From Alphaproteobacteria bacterium (GTDB lineage Bacteria > Pseudomonadota > Alphaproteobacteria > Rhodospirillales > Rhodospirillaceae): a stretch of DNA of 64,000 bases. The notes beneath the pieces were generated by a model. The model made no database searches and was not told the origin of the DNA. It was given only the letters and a program-made list of their open reading frames with translations. Location of the stretch: assembly GCA_030835385.1 (NCBI GenBank), contig JAURPI010000019.1, positions 50,096-114,095 on the forward strand, given 5' to 3'. Both the position numbers and the translations under genes were made by a program. The first letter of the stretch is position 1; the number at the start of each line of letters is the position of its first letter. This document shows, piece after piece, positions 46,233 through 55,010 of the stretch.

Positions 46233-46994
46233 TTGAACGATAAAGCAAATCTAATTACGGCATCAGATCTCAAAGTAAGCCGTGGCGGACAAGTCATACT
46301 TGATGGAATAGACATCACGGTAGGTTCGGGGGAAATTGTTACCCTGATCGGACCAAACGGTGCTGGTAAATCGACATTAGTTCGGTCCCTTCTTGGCCTA
46401 GAGCCGATTGATTCTGGCAAGATTGATCGCAAAGCCGGCCTCGTCGTTGGGTACCAGGCGCAACGACTTGTGATCGATTCGACACTGCCATTAACAGTCC
46501 GGCGTTTTTTAACCCTCACAGGAAACCAAACCGATGACGAGCTTGTGCGTACACTTGAACTTGTTCAACTTGAACCAACGCTAGACAAAAGCATCCACGT
46601 CTTGTCCGGCGGTGAGATGCAGCGAGTTCAGTTGGCGCGGGCTATTTTAAGAAGTCCTGATCTTCTCGTGCTGGATGAGCCGACGCAGAACGTAGACATC
46701 AGTGGCGCGATCGAACTCTACCGCTTAATCCAAGAAACACGCGACCGCCTGAATTGCGCCGTCATCATGGTCTCACACGACCTGAATGTCGTTATGTCTG
46801 CGACTAATCGAGTCTACTGTCTTAACAATCATATCTGCTGTTCCGGTCGCCCCGCAGAAGTAAGCAAACACCCTGAGTTTCTGCGTTTATTTGGCCAAAG
46901 CGCCGCTGACATGTTGGCGGTCTATACACATGACCATGATCACGACCATGGACCGACAGGCGAAGTGCGGCCGTCTCATAACCACACGCATTAA
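46233..46994 (+). CDS. znuC: Zinc ABC transporter ATP-binding protein
   Basis: ZnuC powers ZnuB. It has 253 residues and starts at a TTG, 14 bp after the zur stop. Motifs are Walker A GPNGAGKST, signature LSGGEMQR, Walker B LLVLDEPT and the H-loop VSHD. The C-terminus is His-rich (YTHDHDHDHG and HNHTH), which may sense or buffer zinc. Confidence 0.95.
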   Translation: MNDKANLITASDLKVSRGGQVILDGIDITVGSGEIVTLIGPNGAGKSTLVRSLLGLEPIDSGKIDRKAGLVVGYQAQRLVIDSTLPLTVRRFLTLTGNQTDDELVRTLELVQLEPTLDKSIHVLSGGEMQRVQLARAILRSPDLLVLDEPTQNVDISGAIELYRLIQETRDRLNCAVIMVSHDLNVVMSATNRVYCLNNHICCSGRPAEVSKHPEFLRLFGQSAADMLAVYTHDHDHDHGPTGEVRPSHNHTH

Positions 46995-47011
46995 ATAGGT
47001 CTAAAGAATAT

Positions 47012-47815
47012 ATGGATGACTTTATTGCTCGCACTGTCCTTGCAGGTATTGGTGTTGCGTTCGCGGCGGGTCCACTGGGATGTTTTGTGGTGTGGCGCCG
47101 AATGGCGTATTTTGGCGACACGCTAGCCCACTCTGCTCTTCTCGGGGTTGCTTTTGGGTTCTTACTTGGAACAGCACCAACATTTGGAACGATGGCGACA
47201 GGCATTGGCGTGGCCATTCTCCTTGTTTGGCTGCAACAAAAAAGAGACTGGTCGAGCGATACGCTATTGGGCCTACTTTCACACACCACGCTCGCGTGCG
47301 GTTTGATTGCCATTACTTTTATTCAGGGCGTACGTATTGACCTCATGGCTTACCTTTTCGGAGACATTCTCGCTGTATCAAACACCGATGTTGTCTGGAT
47401 ATGGGTAGGCGCTTGTGTCGTTTCTGGGCTGGTTTTACTGCTGTGGCGCGCTCTTGTCGCGCTGACCGTCAACCGCGAAATGGCTATGGCGGAAGGTGTT
47501 GCAAGCCAACGAGTAGAACTGGCGTTTGTCATTCTAATAGCAATTGTCGTCGCGATTTCTATGAAGGTCGTGGGAATTTTGTTGATCACTGCAATGCTCA
47601 TCATCCCCCCTGCAACCGCACGGCATATTGCCAAAACCCCAGAGCAAATGGCGGTCATTTCTATCTTTGTAGGGTGCCTTTCCGTCGCGGCTGGTATCGC
47701 CGGCTCCTACAGGTGGGACATCCCAGCAGGGCCGGCAATCGTTGTTTCCGCTGCCATACTTTTTGCCATCGGAATGACTTCGGGATTAATTCGCGGCGAT
47801 CAACGCCACGGGTGA
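47012..47815 (+). CDS. znuB: Zinc ABC transporter permease
   Basis: ZnuB is the membrane channel of the zinc importer. It has 267 residues with about eight hydrophobic segments. Family stretches are ARTVLAGIGVAFAAGPLGCFVVWRR (split by the first helix), MAYFGDTLAHSALLGVA and VVGILLITAMLIIPPATA. It starts 18 bp after znuC on the same strand and completes the operon. Confidence 0.95.
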   Translation: MDDFIARTVLAGIGVAFAAGPLGCFVVWRRMAYFGDTLAHSALLGVAFGFLLGTAPTFGTMATGIGVAILLVWLQQKRDWSSDTLLGLLSHTTLACGLIAITFIQGVRIDLMAYLFGDILAVSNTDVVWIWVGACVVSGLVLLLWRALVALTVNREMAMAEGVASQRVELAFVILIAIVVAISMKVVGILLITAMLIIPPATARHIAKTPEQMAVISIFVGCLSVAAGIAGSYRWDIPAGPAIVVSAAILFAIGMTSGLIRGDQRHG

Positions 47816-47929
47816 ATTGGAAGCAACCCAATCCCCCGCTTAAGCGTTACAAAATGGACTCTTTGCCATAGCTCCGCCCTTGATCTGCGTCACGATGTGT
47901 TAGTCACGGCAGCCCTCACAGGAACGGAC

Positions 47930-48232
47930 ATGAAAGAGCAGCGCGTCATAGTCCAACTTGCTAAGGATAGAAACGAAACTCCTTCACTCGCTGGGGACGG
48001 CTTTGCGCTTGTCATTGGCACCCACAATCTGGATGCCGCAGTCGTCAGAGAAGTGCATTGGCTCGCCAAAGAAGCTGGGGTCTCACTCACCGCCTACATG
48101 ATCGCCCCAATTAAACCGTGGATAAGTGCGCTCATCACACCTCAAGCAGAGCAGATTAGGCGGCTCGCAACCCGATTAGACGTATCAATTTTTAGTTGGG
48201 ACTCGCCCGTTCGAAACTTTGCCACCTTTTAG
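47930..48232 (+). CDS. Small unknown protein at the end of the zinc locus
   Basis: No family is recognised. The ATG at 47930 has AGGA about 6 bp upstream and gives 100 residues; a GTG at 47897 is an alternative. The protein is soluble-looking, with GFALVIGTHNLDAAVVREVHWLAKEAG and a Trp-rich middle. Its last 41 bp overlap the 3' end of the convergent tannase-family gene. It is not zinc-related by any visible motif. Confidence 0.5.
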   Translation: MKEQRVIVQLAKDRNETPSLAGDGFALVIGTHNLDAAVVREVHWLAKEAGVSLTAYMIAPIKPWISALITPQAEQIRRLATRLDVSIFSWDSPVRNFATF

Positions 48233-49766
48233 GATCGCCACTTCTATATCGGGCTACATCAGGATAGGGATAGAGTGGCCGCGTTAGATCGACGTCCTCA
48301 TTTTTGGGTGGAAGGTGCGCAACGTCGAAATCGCCAGGGTCCTGTTTTAATTTATAGGCAATGAGCTTTTCAGGCGCTGTACCTGCCTCAACCCAATTTT
48401 CTAGGGCGGTCAGCGCATCTACGCGACTAGGGCCCTCTCCGCCGACACAGTGTGCAACACCAGGCATCATAAAAAGTCGGTAGAATTCAGATACAGCGTC
48501 TTTACCACCCATGAAGTTCTCAACGTCTTTCAAGTAGTCAATAACACCCAATGGAGGCACCGACTGATCTGACCATCCCTGATATGAAATGAGTTTGCCG
48601 CCGCGGGCCACAAAAGCACGGAGATCAGGATTAGCGGCGTTATTGAGATGACGGTTGAAACCCATGCGTGGTGGATCAAGATCAAAGTCAAAATCTTCTG
48701 GCGTCCAGCTTGGTCCTGGGTCTTCAGAAAATGCTACGTATCTGAAAAAATCCCCGCCAAACAGATAATAGATAGACGGCTGCGAGTTTACGCCAATGTA
48801 AGCGGGTACCCAGTTGAGTTCTGATCCACGCATCGGAACCGCCCGGTACAGCGGTAATCCTTTTGAATCGACAGCTCCCTGGTAGACCTTATTGACGACC
48901 TCTACCTCAGCCTCAGTAAGGCAAAGATCCCCATCCTGACTTCTGCATTGCAATGCCGCAGGATCGAATGTGCAGTTCCGCGGGTCATCAATAAGACCAT
49001 CTGTGAGTCCGTCAGCATCGTCACACGCGTCAATGACCGCGGCATGTAGCATCGGTATCTTGGAAGCCCGAAGTATCGGTTCACCATTGTCATCAAGATT
49101 GGCGAGTGCGCTCCATATCAAATGCAGCCCACCCCCCGGACTTACACCAGCTGGAGCAGCAGCGATAATGCCGTCAAAATCTTCTGGAAATCGCTGTGCG
49201 GAAATAAGGCCTTGTCGGCCACCGGTCGAACATCCCCGGAAATAAGAACGCTCGATTTGGCGTCCCATGGCAGTAGTTAGAATTGCTTTCGCGGCTTGGG
49301 TCGTCGCATGGGTCGCGCGATAGTAAAAATCAATCTCTCCTTGGGGATTATTGTAAGCCCATTTGCCGTCGATGGGCGTACTTTTGTGTCCGAGATCAGT
49401 CGAGACACACGCATACCCCCGCGCGACCGCGTCATCACACTGAGCAATCATGGCCGTGGTCCCACAAAATCCACCGCACCCCTGCATAAGCAGCTTCCCG
49501 TTCCAGGTCTTTTGCGGAATTCGGAATTCGAACCCAACCGTCGGCGCGATATAGCCCTCAATCTTACAATGGGCTGGGAGCTTTCCCTGGGCGGCAATCT
49601 CGGAGGCTGAGGTAATCTGCGTGGGTGCATCGGGTACGCGAGAAAAATCCTCAAAAACGAGGCTACTGCACGCGGCAGACTGCGCCACCACTGGCTCGTG
49701 GAAAAGTAAGGATGAAACCAGAATTAGATACGCGATCCCGACCAACCGAGCTTTATAACAGTACAT
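48192..49766 (-). CDS. Tannase/feruloyl esterase family secreted esterase
   Basis: Members hydrolyse ester bonds in gallotannins or feruloylated polysaccharides. From the ATG at 49766, preceded by a GGGGAGAGGG ribosome-binding site, it has 524 residues (an earlier start at 49808 is possible). It has a signal peptide (ending VVAQS) and the nucleophile motif RGCSTGGRQG, where Ser sits in a CSxGG motif; the CS-D-HC pattern ends with MPGVAHCVGG. It heads a group of genes suited to aromatic compound turnover. Confidence 0.9.
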   Translation of the reverse strand: MYCYKARLVGIAYLILVSSLLFHEPVVAQSAACSSLVFEDFSRVPDAPTQITSASEIAAQGKLPAHCKIEGYIAPTVGFEFRIPQKTWNGKLLMQGCGGFCGTTAMIAQCDDAVARGYACVSTDLGHKSTPIDGKWAYNNPQGEIDFYYRATHATTQAAKAILTTAMGRQIERSYFRGCSTGGRQGLISAQRFPEDFDGIIAAAPAGVSPGGGLHLIWSALANLDDNGEPILRASKIPMLHAAVIDACDDADGLTDGLIDDPRNCTFDPAALQCRSQDGDLCLTEAEVEVVNKVYQGAVDSKGLPLYRAVPMRGSELNWVPAYIGVNSQPSIYYLFGGDFFRYVAFSEDPGPSWTPEDFDFDLDPPRMGFNRHLNNAANPDLRAFVARGGKLISYQGWSDQSVPPLGVIDYLKDVENFMGGKDAVSEFYRLFMMPGVAHCVGGEGPSRVDALTALENWVEAGTAPEKLIAYKLKQDPGDFDVAHLPPKNEDVDLTRPLYPYPDVARYRSGDPKRWQSFERASPN

Positions 49767-49903
49767 ATGCCCTCTCCCCTCGTATCCCTTACATAGATTC
49801 AAGATCATACGCTGACCATTAAGGTCATGGGAGTCCGGCCTTCGACCAAGGTTCTAGGCACCGTTTCCTCAGCGAAGCTAAAGCTCTAGGGTGGTGAACT
49901 AAC

Positions 49904-49924
49904 GGCGGGGCCACAATTCCCGCC
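49904..49924 (+). promoter_or_regulatory. GC-rich hairpin in the leader of the first MDR gene
   Basis: GGCGGG and CCCGCC form a perfect 6-bp stem with a 9-nt loop, about 31 bp before the start of the first quinone-reductase gene. It could be a leader structure or the end of an upstream transcript. No T-run follows. Confidence 0.3.
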
Positions 49925-49955
49925 CCACTATTAAAAAGATTAATGGAGACGCGTA

Positions 49956-50972
49956 ATGAAAGTTTATGAAGTTGGCTCTCAGCAAGGCATTAAGTCACTA
50001 AGGACTGCGGAGCGAGACGAACCGACGGCTGGCCCAGGCCAAGCTGTCGTTAAATTTCATGCCAACTCATTGAACTATCGTGACTATATGGTGCTAAGTG
50101 GCACCTATGGCCAAGGTGGCAATGAAAATCTAATCCCCGTCAGCGACGGCGCCGGTGAAGTTACCGCTATCGGAGATGACGTGACTTCCGTTGCTGTTGG
50201 AGACCGCGTCTGTGTCAGCTTCTTCTCTGCATGGATGGATGGCCCCTTCGGACCGCAATACTTTGGGTCTGACTTAGGTGGTGGCGCTGAAGGAACGCTT
50301 GCAGAATATGGCGCATTCTCAGCCGACGCTCTTGTTAAACTTCCTGACTCTTTATCCTATGCAGAAGGTGCGTGTTTACCCTGCGCTGGAGTGACAGCCT
50401 GGAATTGCATTGTTGAGGTTGGGCGCGCGCAAAAAGGCGATACCGTTCTATTGCTTGGCACTGGTGGCGTATCAATCTTTAGTGTTCAAATTGCCAAAGC
50501 AAAAGGACTAACCGCCGTAATCACCTCTTCAAGCGATGACAAACTCTCAAGAGCTAAAGCGCTCGGTGCAAGCCATGGCATTAACTACAAGAATACCGAG
50601 AGCTGGGCGAAAGCCGTGCTCGAGGCCACAGGCGGAGCTGGTGCGAACGTCGTCGTCGAGACGGGCGGACCTGGCAGCCTTCAAGATTCGTTTGAGGCCG
50701 CCGCATTCAATGGCACGATTGGGATGATTGGCGGACTTGCCGGTGAAGCAAGCGGAGCCCTGAATACTGGCCCACTGGTGGGCAAGAACCTCAACCTTCG
50801 AGGTGTAACAGTTGGTAGCAAGAAAATGCTTCAAGATTTAGCCGATACGTTTGCCGCCGAAAGCCTCAAACCTGTCATAGACAAAGAATTTTCCTTTGAC
50901 GATGCTGCGAATGCTTTCCGACATATGGAAAGCCAGGCACACTTAGGTAAAATCGTAATCAGTCACAACTAA
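49956..50972 (+). CDS. Zinc-less MDR oxidoreductase (quinone reductase type), copy 1
   Basis: This NAD(P)-dependent medium-chain reductase has 338 residues. It has the GroES-like N-domain (AVVKFHANSLNYRDYMVLSG, VSDGAGEVTAIGDDV) and a Rossmann domain with VLLLGTGGVSIFSVQIAKAKG. It lacks the structural zinc-Cys cluster of alcohol dehydrogenases. Substrates in this subfamily are quinones or enones. It is followed after 32 bp by a close paralogue. Confidence 0.9.
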   Translation: MKVYEVGSQQGIKSLRTAERDEPTAGPGQAVVKFHANSLNYRDYMVLSGTYGQGGNENLIPVSDGAGEVTAIGDDVTSVAVGDRVCVSFFSAWMDGPFGPQYFGSDLGGGAEGTLAEYGAFSADALVKLPDSLSYAEGACLPCAGVTAWNCIVEVGRAQKGDTVLLLGTGGVSIFSVQIAKAKGLTAVITSSSDDKLSRAKALGASHGINYKNTESWAKAVLEATGGAGANVVVETGGPGSLQDSFEAAAFNGTIGMIGGLAGEASGALNTGPLVGKNLNLRGVTVGSKKMLQDLADTFAAESLKPVIDKEFSFDDAANAFRHMESQAHLGKIVISHN

Positions 50973-51004
50973 CACCGGTCGGATGCGGATTTGAGGGGAT
51001 AACA

Positions 51005-52006
51005 ATGAAAGCGTGGGAAGTTGGTGATCAAAAGGGTCTAGGTTCATTGCGAATGGTGGAGCGGGACCCTCCAATCGCTGGGCATGGTCAGGCCGTGGTA
51101 GCGATTAAAGCCTGCGCGTTGAATCATCGTGACCTAATGGTGATGCGAGGAGGATATGGTGGACCTAAACCGGAAACCCGCATTCCCCTTGGCGATGGGG
51201 CCGGCGAAGTCATAACAATCGGCGAAGGCGTGACCAACGTGAGTTTGGGCGACAATGTCTGCGCGACGCACTTTACGGGCTGGATCGACGGCGCTTTCAA
51301 ACCGTCCTATTTCGGGCATGACCTTGGCAGCACTGCAGATGGCACACTTGCAGAACAGATCGTCGTTCCTGCGGCTTGCTTGGTCAAAACACCAATGAAT
51401 TTCACGCCAGAAGAAAGCTCAACCCTTCCGATCACCGGCGCAACCGTATGGGCCTGTGTCCAAGCTCTTGGCCAGGTCAAAGCTGGCGACACCGTACTAA
51501 CGCTGGGTACGGGCGGAGTTTCTGTGTTTGCCCTTCAGTTCGCCAAGATGAATGGCGCGCGCGCTGTTATCACGTCATCAAGTGACGAAAAGCTCGAGCG
51601 TATGAAGGCGTTAGGTGCAGACGTTACGGTCAATTACCGCGACAATCCTGACTGGGAGAAAGAAGTTCTCGAGCAAACGGGCGGCGTCGATATTGTTGTG
51701 GAAACTGTAGGCACAAGCACTCTCGGCAAATCAATGGCCGCTTGCGCACCCAATGGGCGGATTGGCTTAATCGGCGCTCTTGGTGGCCAGGGTCAACCCA
51801 ACATGGGCGGGCTTCTGCTCAAAAATTTAGTGCTTAAGGGCATTACCTCAGGCAGCAAAACAATGCTTGAAGAGTGTGTCGCAGCAATTGAGGTCAATGG
51901 AATCGATCCTGTGATCGACAAAGTATTCTCTTTCGAAGATGCTCCTGAAGCCTATGAGTATCTCGACAGTGCTGCTCACATTGGCAAGGTCGTGATCAAG
52001 CTTTAG
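51005..52006 (+). CDS. Zinc-less MDR oxidoreductase (quinone reductase type), copy 2
   Basis: This 333-residue protein is a tandem paralogue of the previous gene, sharing the same start MK(A/V)WEVG-like opening and the motifs GDGAGEVITIGEGV and VLTLGTGGVSVFALQFAK. The two probably arose by duplication and may act on different substrates. It overlaps the 3' end of the convergent gene by 11 bp. Confidence 0.9.
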   Translation: MKAWEVGDQKGLGSLRMVERDPPIAGHGQAVVAIKACALNHRDLMVMRGGYGGPKPETRIPLGDGAGEVITIGEGVTNVSLGDNVCATHFTGWIDGAFKPSYFGHDLGSTADGTLAEQIVVPAACLVKTPMNFTPEESSTLPITGATVWACVQALGQVKAGDTVLTLGTGGVSVFALQFAKMNGARAVITSSSDEKLERMKALGADVTVNYRDNPDWEKEVLEQTGGVDIVVETVGTSTLGKSMAACAPNGRIGLIGALGGQGQPNMGGLLLKNLVLKGITSGSKTMLEECVAAIEVNGIDPVIDKVFSFEDAPEAYEYLDSAAHIGKVVIKL

Positions 52007-52541
52007 TGCCGCTTTCCGCATGCCGTTTGATCGAGGCCAGTAAGCTCAATCGAATCAAACCAGACCACGGACGAATAATGAACCAGTAAACTGAGAACAC
52101 ACGCAGGGTTTTCTTGTCTGTGCAAAGCACACGAGTCTCTGTATCAACTCGAATACGGTCATCGCCCATGTCTGTCAGCCAGAACGCCCACGCTAATTTG
52201 ATAAATCCTGGCTTATCAAAGGTTCGAAAAGCTGCCGCGTCAACAGATGCCTTGTCCGTCGGCGCATTGCTTCCACCGATCAAACCGCGCACCAGATCAG
52301 TGGGGGGCGTCTTAATTAAAGGCAAGAAATCATCGACCGACATGTTTCGGTCTGAAACATTCTCCATTACGAGCTTTGCTGGAATACGCCACAGTCGCAT
52401 CAAGATTCGCGCGATCTGGGAGTCGCTAAGATCCATTGCCTCAACTGCAGCGAACACTTGCGCTTGGGTTCCAAGCACCACAGTGGTGTGGTGTTCCGTG
52501 AACTGATACTCCGGAAGCAAGCTGTCGAGGGCCTCGGACAT
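51996..52541 (-). CDS. Unknown protein, possibly SRPBCC-like ligand-binding fold
   Basis: No family is recognised with confidence. It has 181 residues, no signal peptide and no membrane helix. A pattern YQFTEHHTTVVLGTQAQVFAAVEAM then a later WAFWLTDMGDDRIRVDTETRVL resembles the SRPBCC (START-like) ligand-binding fold. The assignment is a guess. It is divergent from the next gene. Confidence 0.55.
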   Translation of the reverse strand: MSEALDSLLPEYQFTEHHTTVVLGTQAQVFAAVEAMDLSDSQIARILMRLWRIPAKLVMENVSDRNMSVDDFLPLIKTPPTDLVRGLIGGSNAPTDKASVDAAAFRTFDKPGFIKLAWAFWLTDMGDDRIRVDTETRVLCTDKKTLRVFSVYWFIIRPWSGLIRLSLLASIKRHAESGTKA

Positions 52542-52639
52542 GATGTAACTCTCTGAATTTCTGTAGGTTTTCGGTAATTTTAAGTGACCACTATGGCAAT
52601 CCTGGTATCTATGGCAAGATCGAGGAAACGGAGGGCTTC

Positions 52640-53218
52640 ATGAAACCAGAACCACATTTCAAGCGCATCGCCAGAGACAATCTCCCCGAGCATATGCAGA
52701 CATCCTGGGATGGATCGATGGCACTGCACAAGGATGCTACTTTTGTAGAGACCTTTGGCAATGCGCCGCATATGTACGACTGGTACATGGACGATTTCTA
52801 CAAGAAGGTCTTTTACTCTGGCCGGATTGAACGCAGTGTGATTGAGTTGGTCCGCCTGCGTCTCGCGAATATTCATGGCTGCGCTCATTGCAACCGAGGT
52901 GACAAAGTCGCTGCACGTGAAGCGGGCGTCTCAGAAGAACAAATTGAAGGCTTGGATGACTACGAGAACGGCCCCTTCTCTGAAAAAGAAAAAGCCGCCC
53001 TCGCCCTCGCTGACGTCATGGTGCTGACAAATCCCATGGGGACAGTGACGAAAGAACTTCATGAACGCTGCTCACAACATTTCACTGACGGTGAGATGAT
53101 GGAAATGGGTGTAATCATGGCCGTACTCTGCGGCATGGCAAAATTCATCTTTGCGTACGATTTGGTCGAAAAAGAGGATTACTGCCCATTCATTCCCGGA
53201 CAGCAGGCCGCCGAATAG
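52640..53218 (+). CDS. Carboxymuconolactone decarboxylase/AhpD-like protein
   Basis: This all-helical protein has 192 residues. It carries the redox-type CxxC motif (CAHC, C81 and C84) within VIELVRLRLANIHGCAHC. The His that normally follows in CxxCxxxH is absent (the positions read NRGDK), so peroxidase chemistry of the AhpD type may be altered. It may act in aromatic catabolism or redox protection. Confidence 0.85.
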   Translation: MKPEPHFKRIARDNLPEHMQTSWDGSMALHKDATFVETFGNAPHMYDWYMDDFYKKVFYSGRIERSVIELVRLRLANIHGCAHCNRGDKVAAREAGVSEEQIEGLDDYENGPFSEKEKAALALADVMVLTNPMGTVTKELHERCSQHFTDGEMMEMGVIMAVLCGMAKFIFAYDLVEKEDYCPFIPGQQAAE

Positions 53219-53308
53219 GCAAACCAAAAAAAGTTTTTCAAAACGCCAAGGGCGCAGAGAGCAGAATTAATAAAATATGCTACTATAAAACGTAGTTGGA
53301 AAGTCTAG

Positions 53309-54169
53309 CTAATACCCAGGCTCGCGGTTGTAGTACTCGCCAGCGGCATCGATATACTCCTGATACTCAGGCGGGATGATCGGCGTATAGGGCGGGTTCC
53401 AATCTGGACCATCGGTATCTTGCCAGTCCGTGGCAAAACGACCGCCTTTGCAACGGCAGAGATGTAGCGCCCCTCCCCACGTCGCAAATGGGCCGTGCTG
53501 AATGCCAGGGGGACGCCAGAAATAGCCCCCATCGCGCATCACCCCGATGGGAAAACAAATATCGCCAAGAATAGCGAACTCTTCTTCTACAACAGGATGA
53601 ATCTCGGCTTTGGCGGTCCACCAGCCCGGCGCCATGCCGATCAGCCAGGTCAGCTCACCGGTTTCCGGTTCTTCATAGAGCTTCTTGTGAGTGGTACCCG
53701 ACGGATCCCAGTCTCCGGAATTCATATGCTTGCGCGGGCCCATATGCGGCGACATGGTCAACGTGTCGACATACTCCATAAGCCTGCGGTCGTCGAAATC
53801 AGCCGTTGGTGCGGAATTGTCACTGGCATGCGGTTCGCCAGAGAAGAACGTCAACACCACTGCGCCCGTTGCGGAACTATGGCTTTCGCGAAGATAGCCC
53901 TTTGGCAAATGGGCATAAGCGTGTTTGCCGTAGGCGCGGCCATTTATCTCGACCGCCCCTTCGAGGACAAAGATTTCTTCATCGACATCTAAGGTATGTG
54001 GAGTTGTGCGCGCCCAGCCTGCCGGATATCGCAAAATGGTACTCGAGCTTCCGTCGTCGCTATCAATACTGAGGATGCGCGTTTCAATTTCAGGTCGTGC
54101 CCCACCGTAAAGCCCCTGAGTAAACGGAATGATTTGGCTTTGAATAAATTCCACATGTGGTCTGGCCAT
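53309..54169 (-). CDS. Bicupin protein (DUF4437-like)
   Basis: The protein has 286 residues and two cupin-like halves. The first contains TLDVDEEIFVLEGAVEINGRAYG and YAHLPKGYLRE, the second EIHPVVEEEFAILGDICFP and HGPFATWGG. Metal-binding His/Glu positions are present in both halves. Such cupins act as dioxygenases or isomerases, or bind ligands without catalysis. The substrate is unknown. Confidence 0.8.
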   Translation of the reverse strand: MARPHVEFIQSQIIPFTQGLYGGARPEIETRILSIDSDDGSSSTILRYPAGWARTTPHTLDVDEEIFVLEGAVEINGRAYGKHAYAHLPKGYLRESHSSATGAVVLTFFSGEPHASDNSAPTADFDDRRLMEYVDTLTMSPHMGPRKHMNSGDWDPSGTTHKKLYEEPETGELTWLIGMAPGWWTAKAEIHPVVEEEFAILGDICFPIGVMRDGGYFWRPPGIQHGPFATWGGALHLCRCKGGRFATDWQDTDGPDWNPPYTPIIPPEYQEYIDAAGEYYNREPGY

Positions 54170-54191
54170 GTTGCCCCCCGCTCGCGGCTCT

Positions 54192-54992
54192 TTAACTCGT
54201 CCTCGTCTTAGCTATCATACGATTGAAGAGCTTCGGTGCAAAGCGTTTGAGCCGCAGCCCAGTCATCGCTTTGCCTTCGCCTACGTTGATTTCGGGCTCT
54301 TTCTTGGCCAGCCCATTCAACACTCGGCGCGCGCACTCTTCAGCCGTCAGGCCCTTGCTCTGAATACTGTCCATCTTGCCCCAGGTTGAACCATCCCCCG
54401 TAAGTGCATTGACCGAGACCTGGCTCTGCACGCCAGCGATAACCAAGAGAGAAACATCAATATTGGAGGCTGTCAGTTCTGCCCGGAGCGCGTCAAAGAA
54501 TCCATGCAGTGCATGCTTAGACGCTGAATAAGCTGTCCGCATGGGTACACCATACTTGCCCGCCACACTGGAAGTGGCCACCAGATACCCGGACTTACGC
54601 TCAAGCATATGAGGAAGCACACGCTTGGTCAGGTCGATAACGGCAAAGTAATCCAGTTCCATGATCGCGCGATCGACACTGATGTCCGTATTTTTGCCGA
54701 GAGACCTTTGTGACACTCCGGCGTTATTGACCAGCATGTCGATATGACCGAAACGACTGAGCACTTTGTCTACGGCAACCTGGCGGCCGGTGTCGTCCAG
54801 CATGTCAAAGGGGAGGCAGAGAATTTGGCCGGTGCGGCATGCGCAGGCTGACGCCACACGCTGCAAGTCGGCATCTCGACGCCCTGAGAGTATGAGATGC
54901 GCACCTTCTTTTGCGAAGGCGTAGGCTAACGCTTCACCAATTCCGGATGACGCGCCGGTGACCCAGATAACCTGATCAGTAAATCGCATCAT
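54192..54992 (-). CDS. Short-chain dehydrogenase/reductase (SDR)
   Basis: This is a classical SDR of 266 residues. It has the NAD(P)-binding motif TGASSGIG, NNAG, and the catalytic YSASK with the preceding Ser in TSSVAG. The basic residues after the glycine motif (GRRDADLQ) hint at NADP. The substrate is unknown. It begins 9 bp after the stop of the giant RTX gene. Confidence 0.93.
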   Translation of the reverse strand: MMRFTDQVIWVTGASSGIGEALAYAFAKEGAHLILSGRRDADLQRVASACACRTGQILCLPFDMLDDTGRQVAVDKVLSRFGHIDMLVNNAGVSQRSLGKNTDISVDRAIMELDYFAVIDLTKRVLPHMLERKSGYLVATSSVAGKYGVPMRTAYSASKHALHGFFDALRAELTASNIDVSLLVIAGVQSQVSVNALTGDGSTWGKMDSIQSKGLTAEECARRVLNGLAKKEPEINVGEGKAMTGLRLKRFAPKLFNRMIAKTRTS

Positions 54993-54995
54993 TGG

Positions 54996-55010
54996 GCGGC
55001 TTTAAGCCGC
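54996..55010 (-). terminator. Hairpin with the stop codon of the giant gene in its loop
   Basis: GCGGCT and AGCCGC form a perfect 6-bp stem around a 3-nt loop, and the loop is the TAA stop of the giant gene. It ends 4 bp before the SDR start and could limit transcription or block the SDR ribosome site. No T-run follows, so it is not a classical terminator. Confidence 0.35.
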
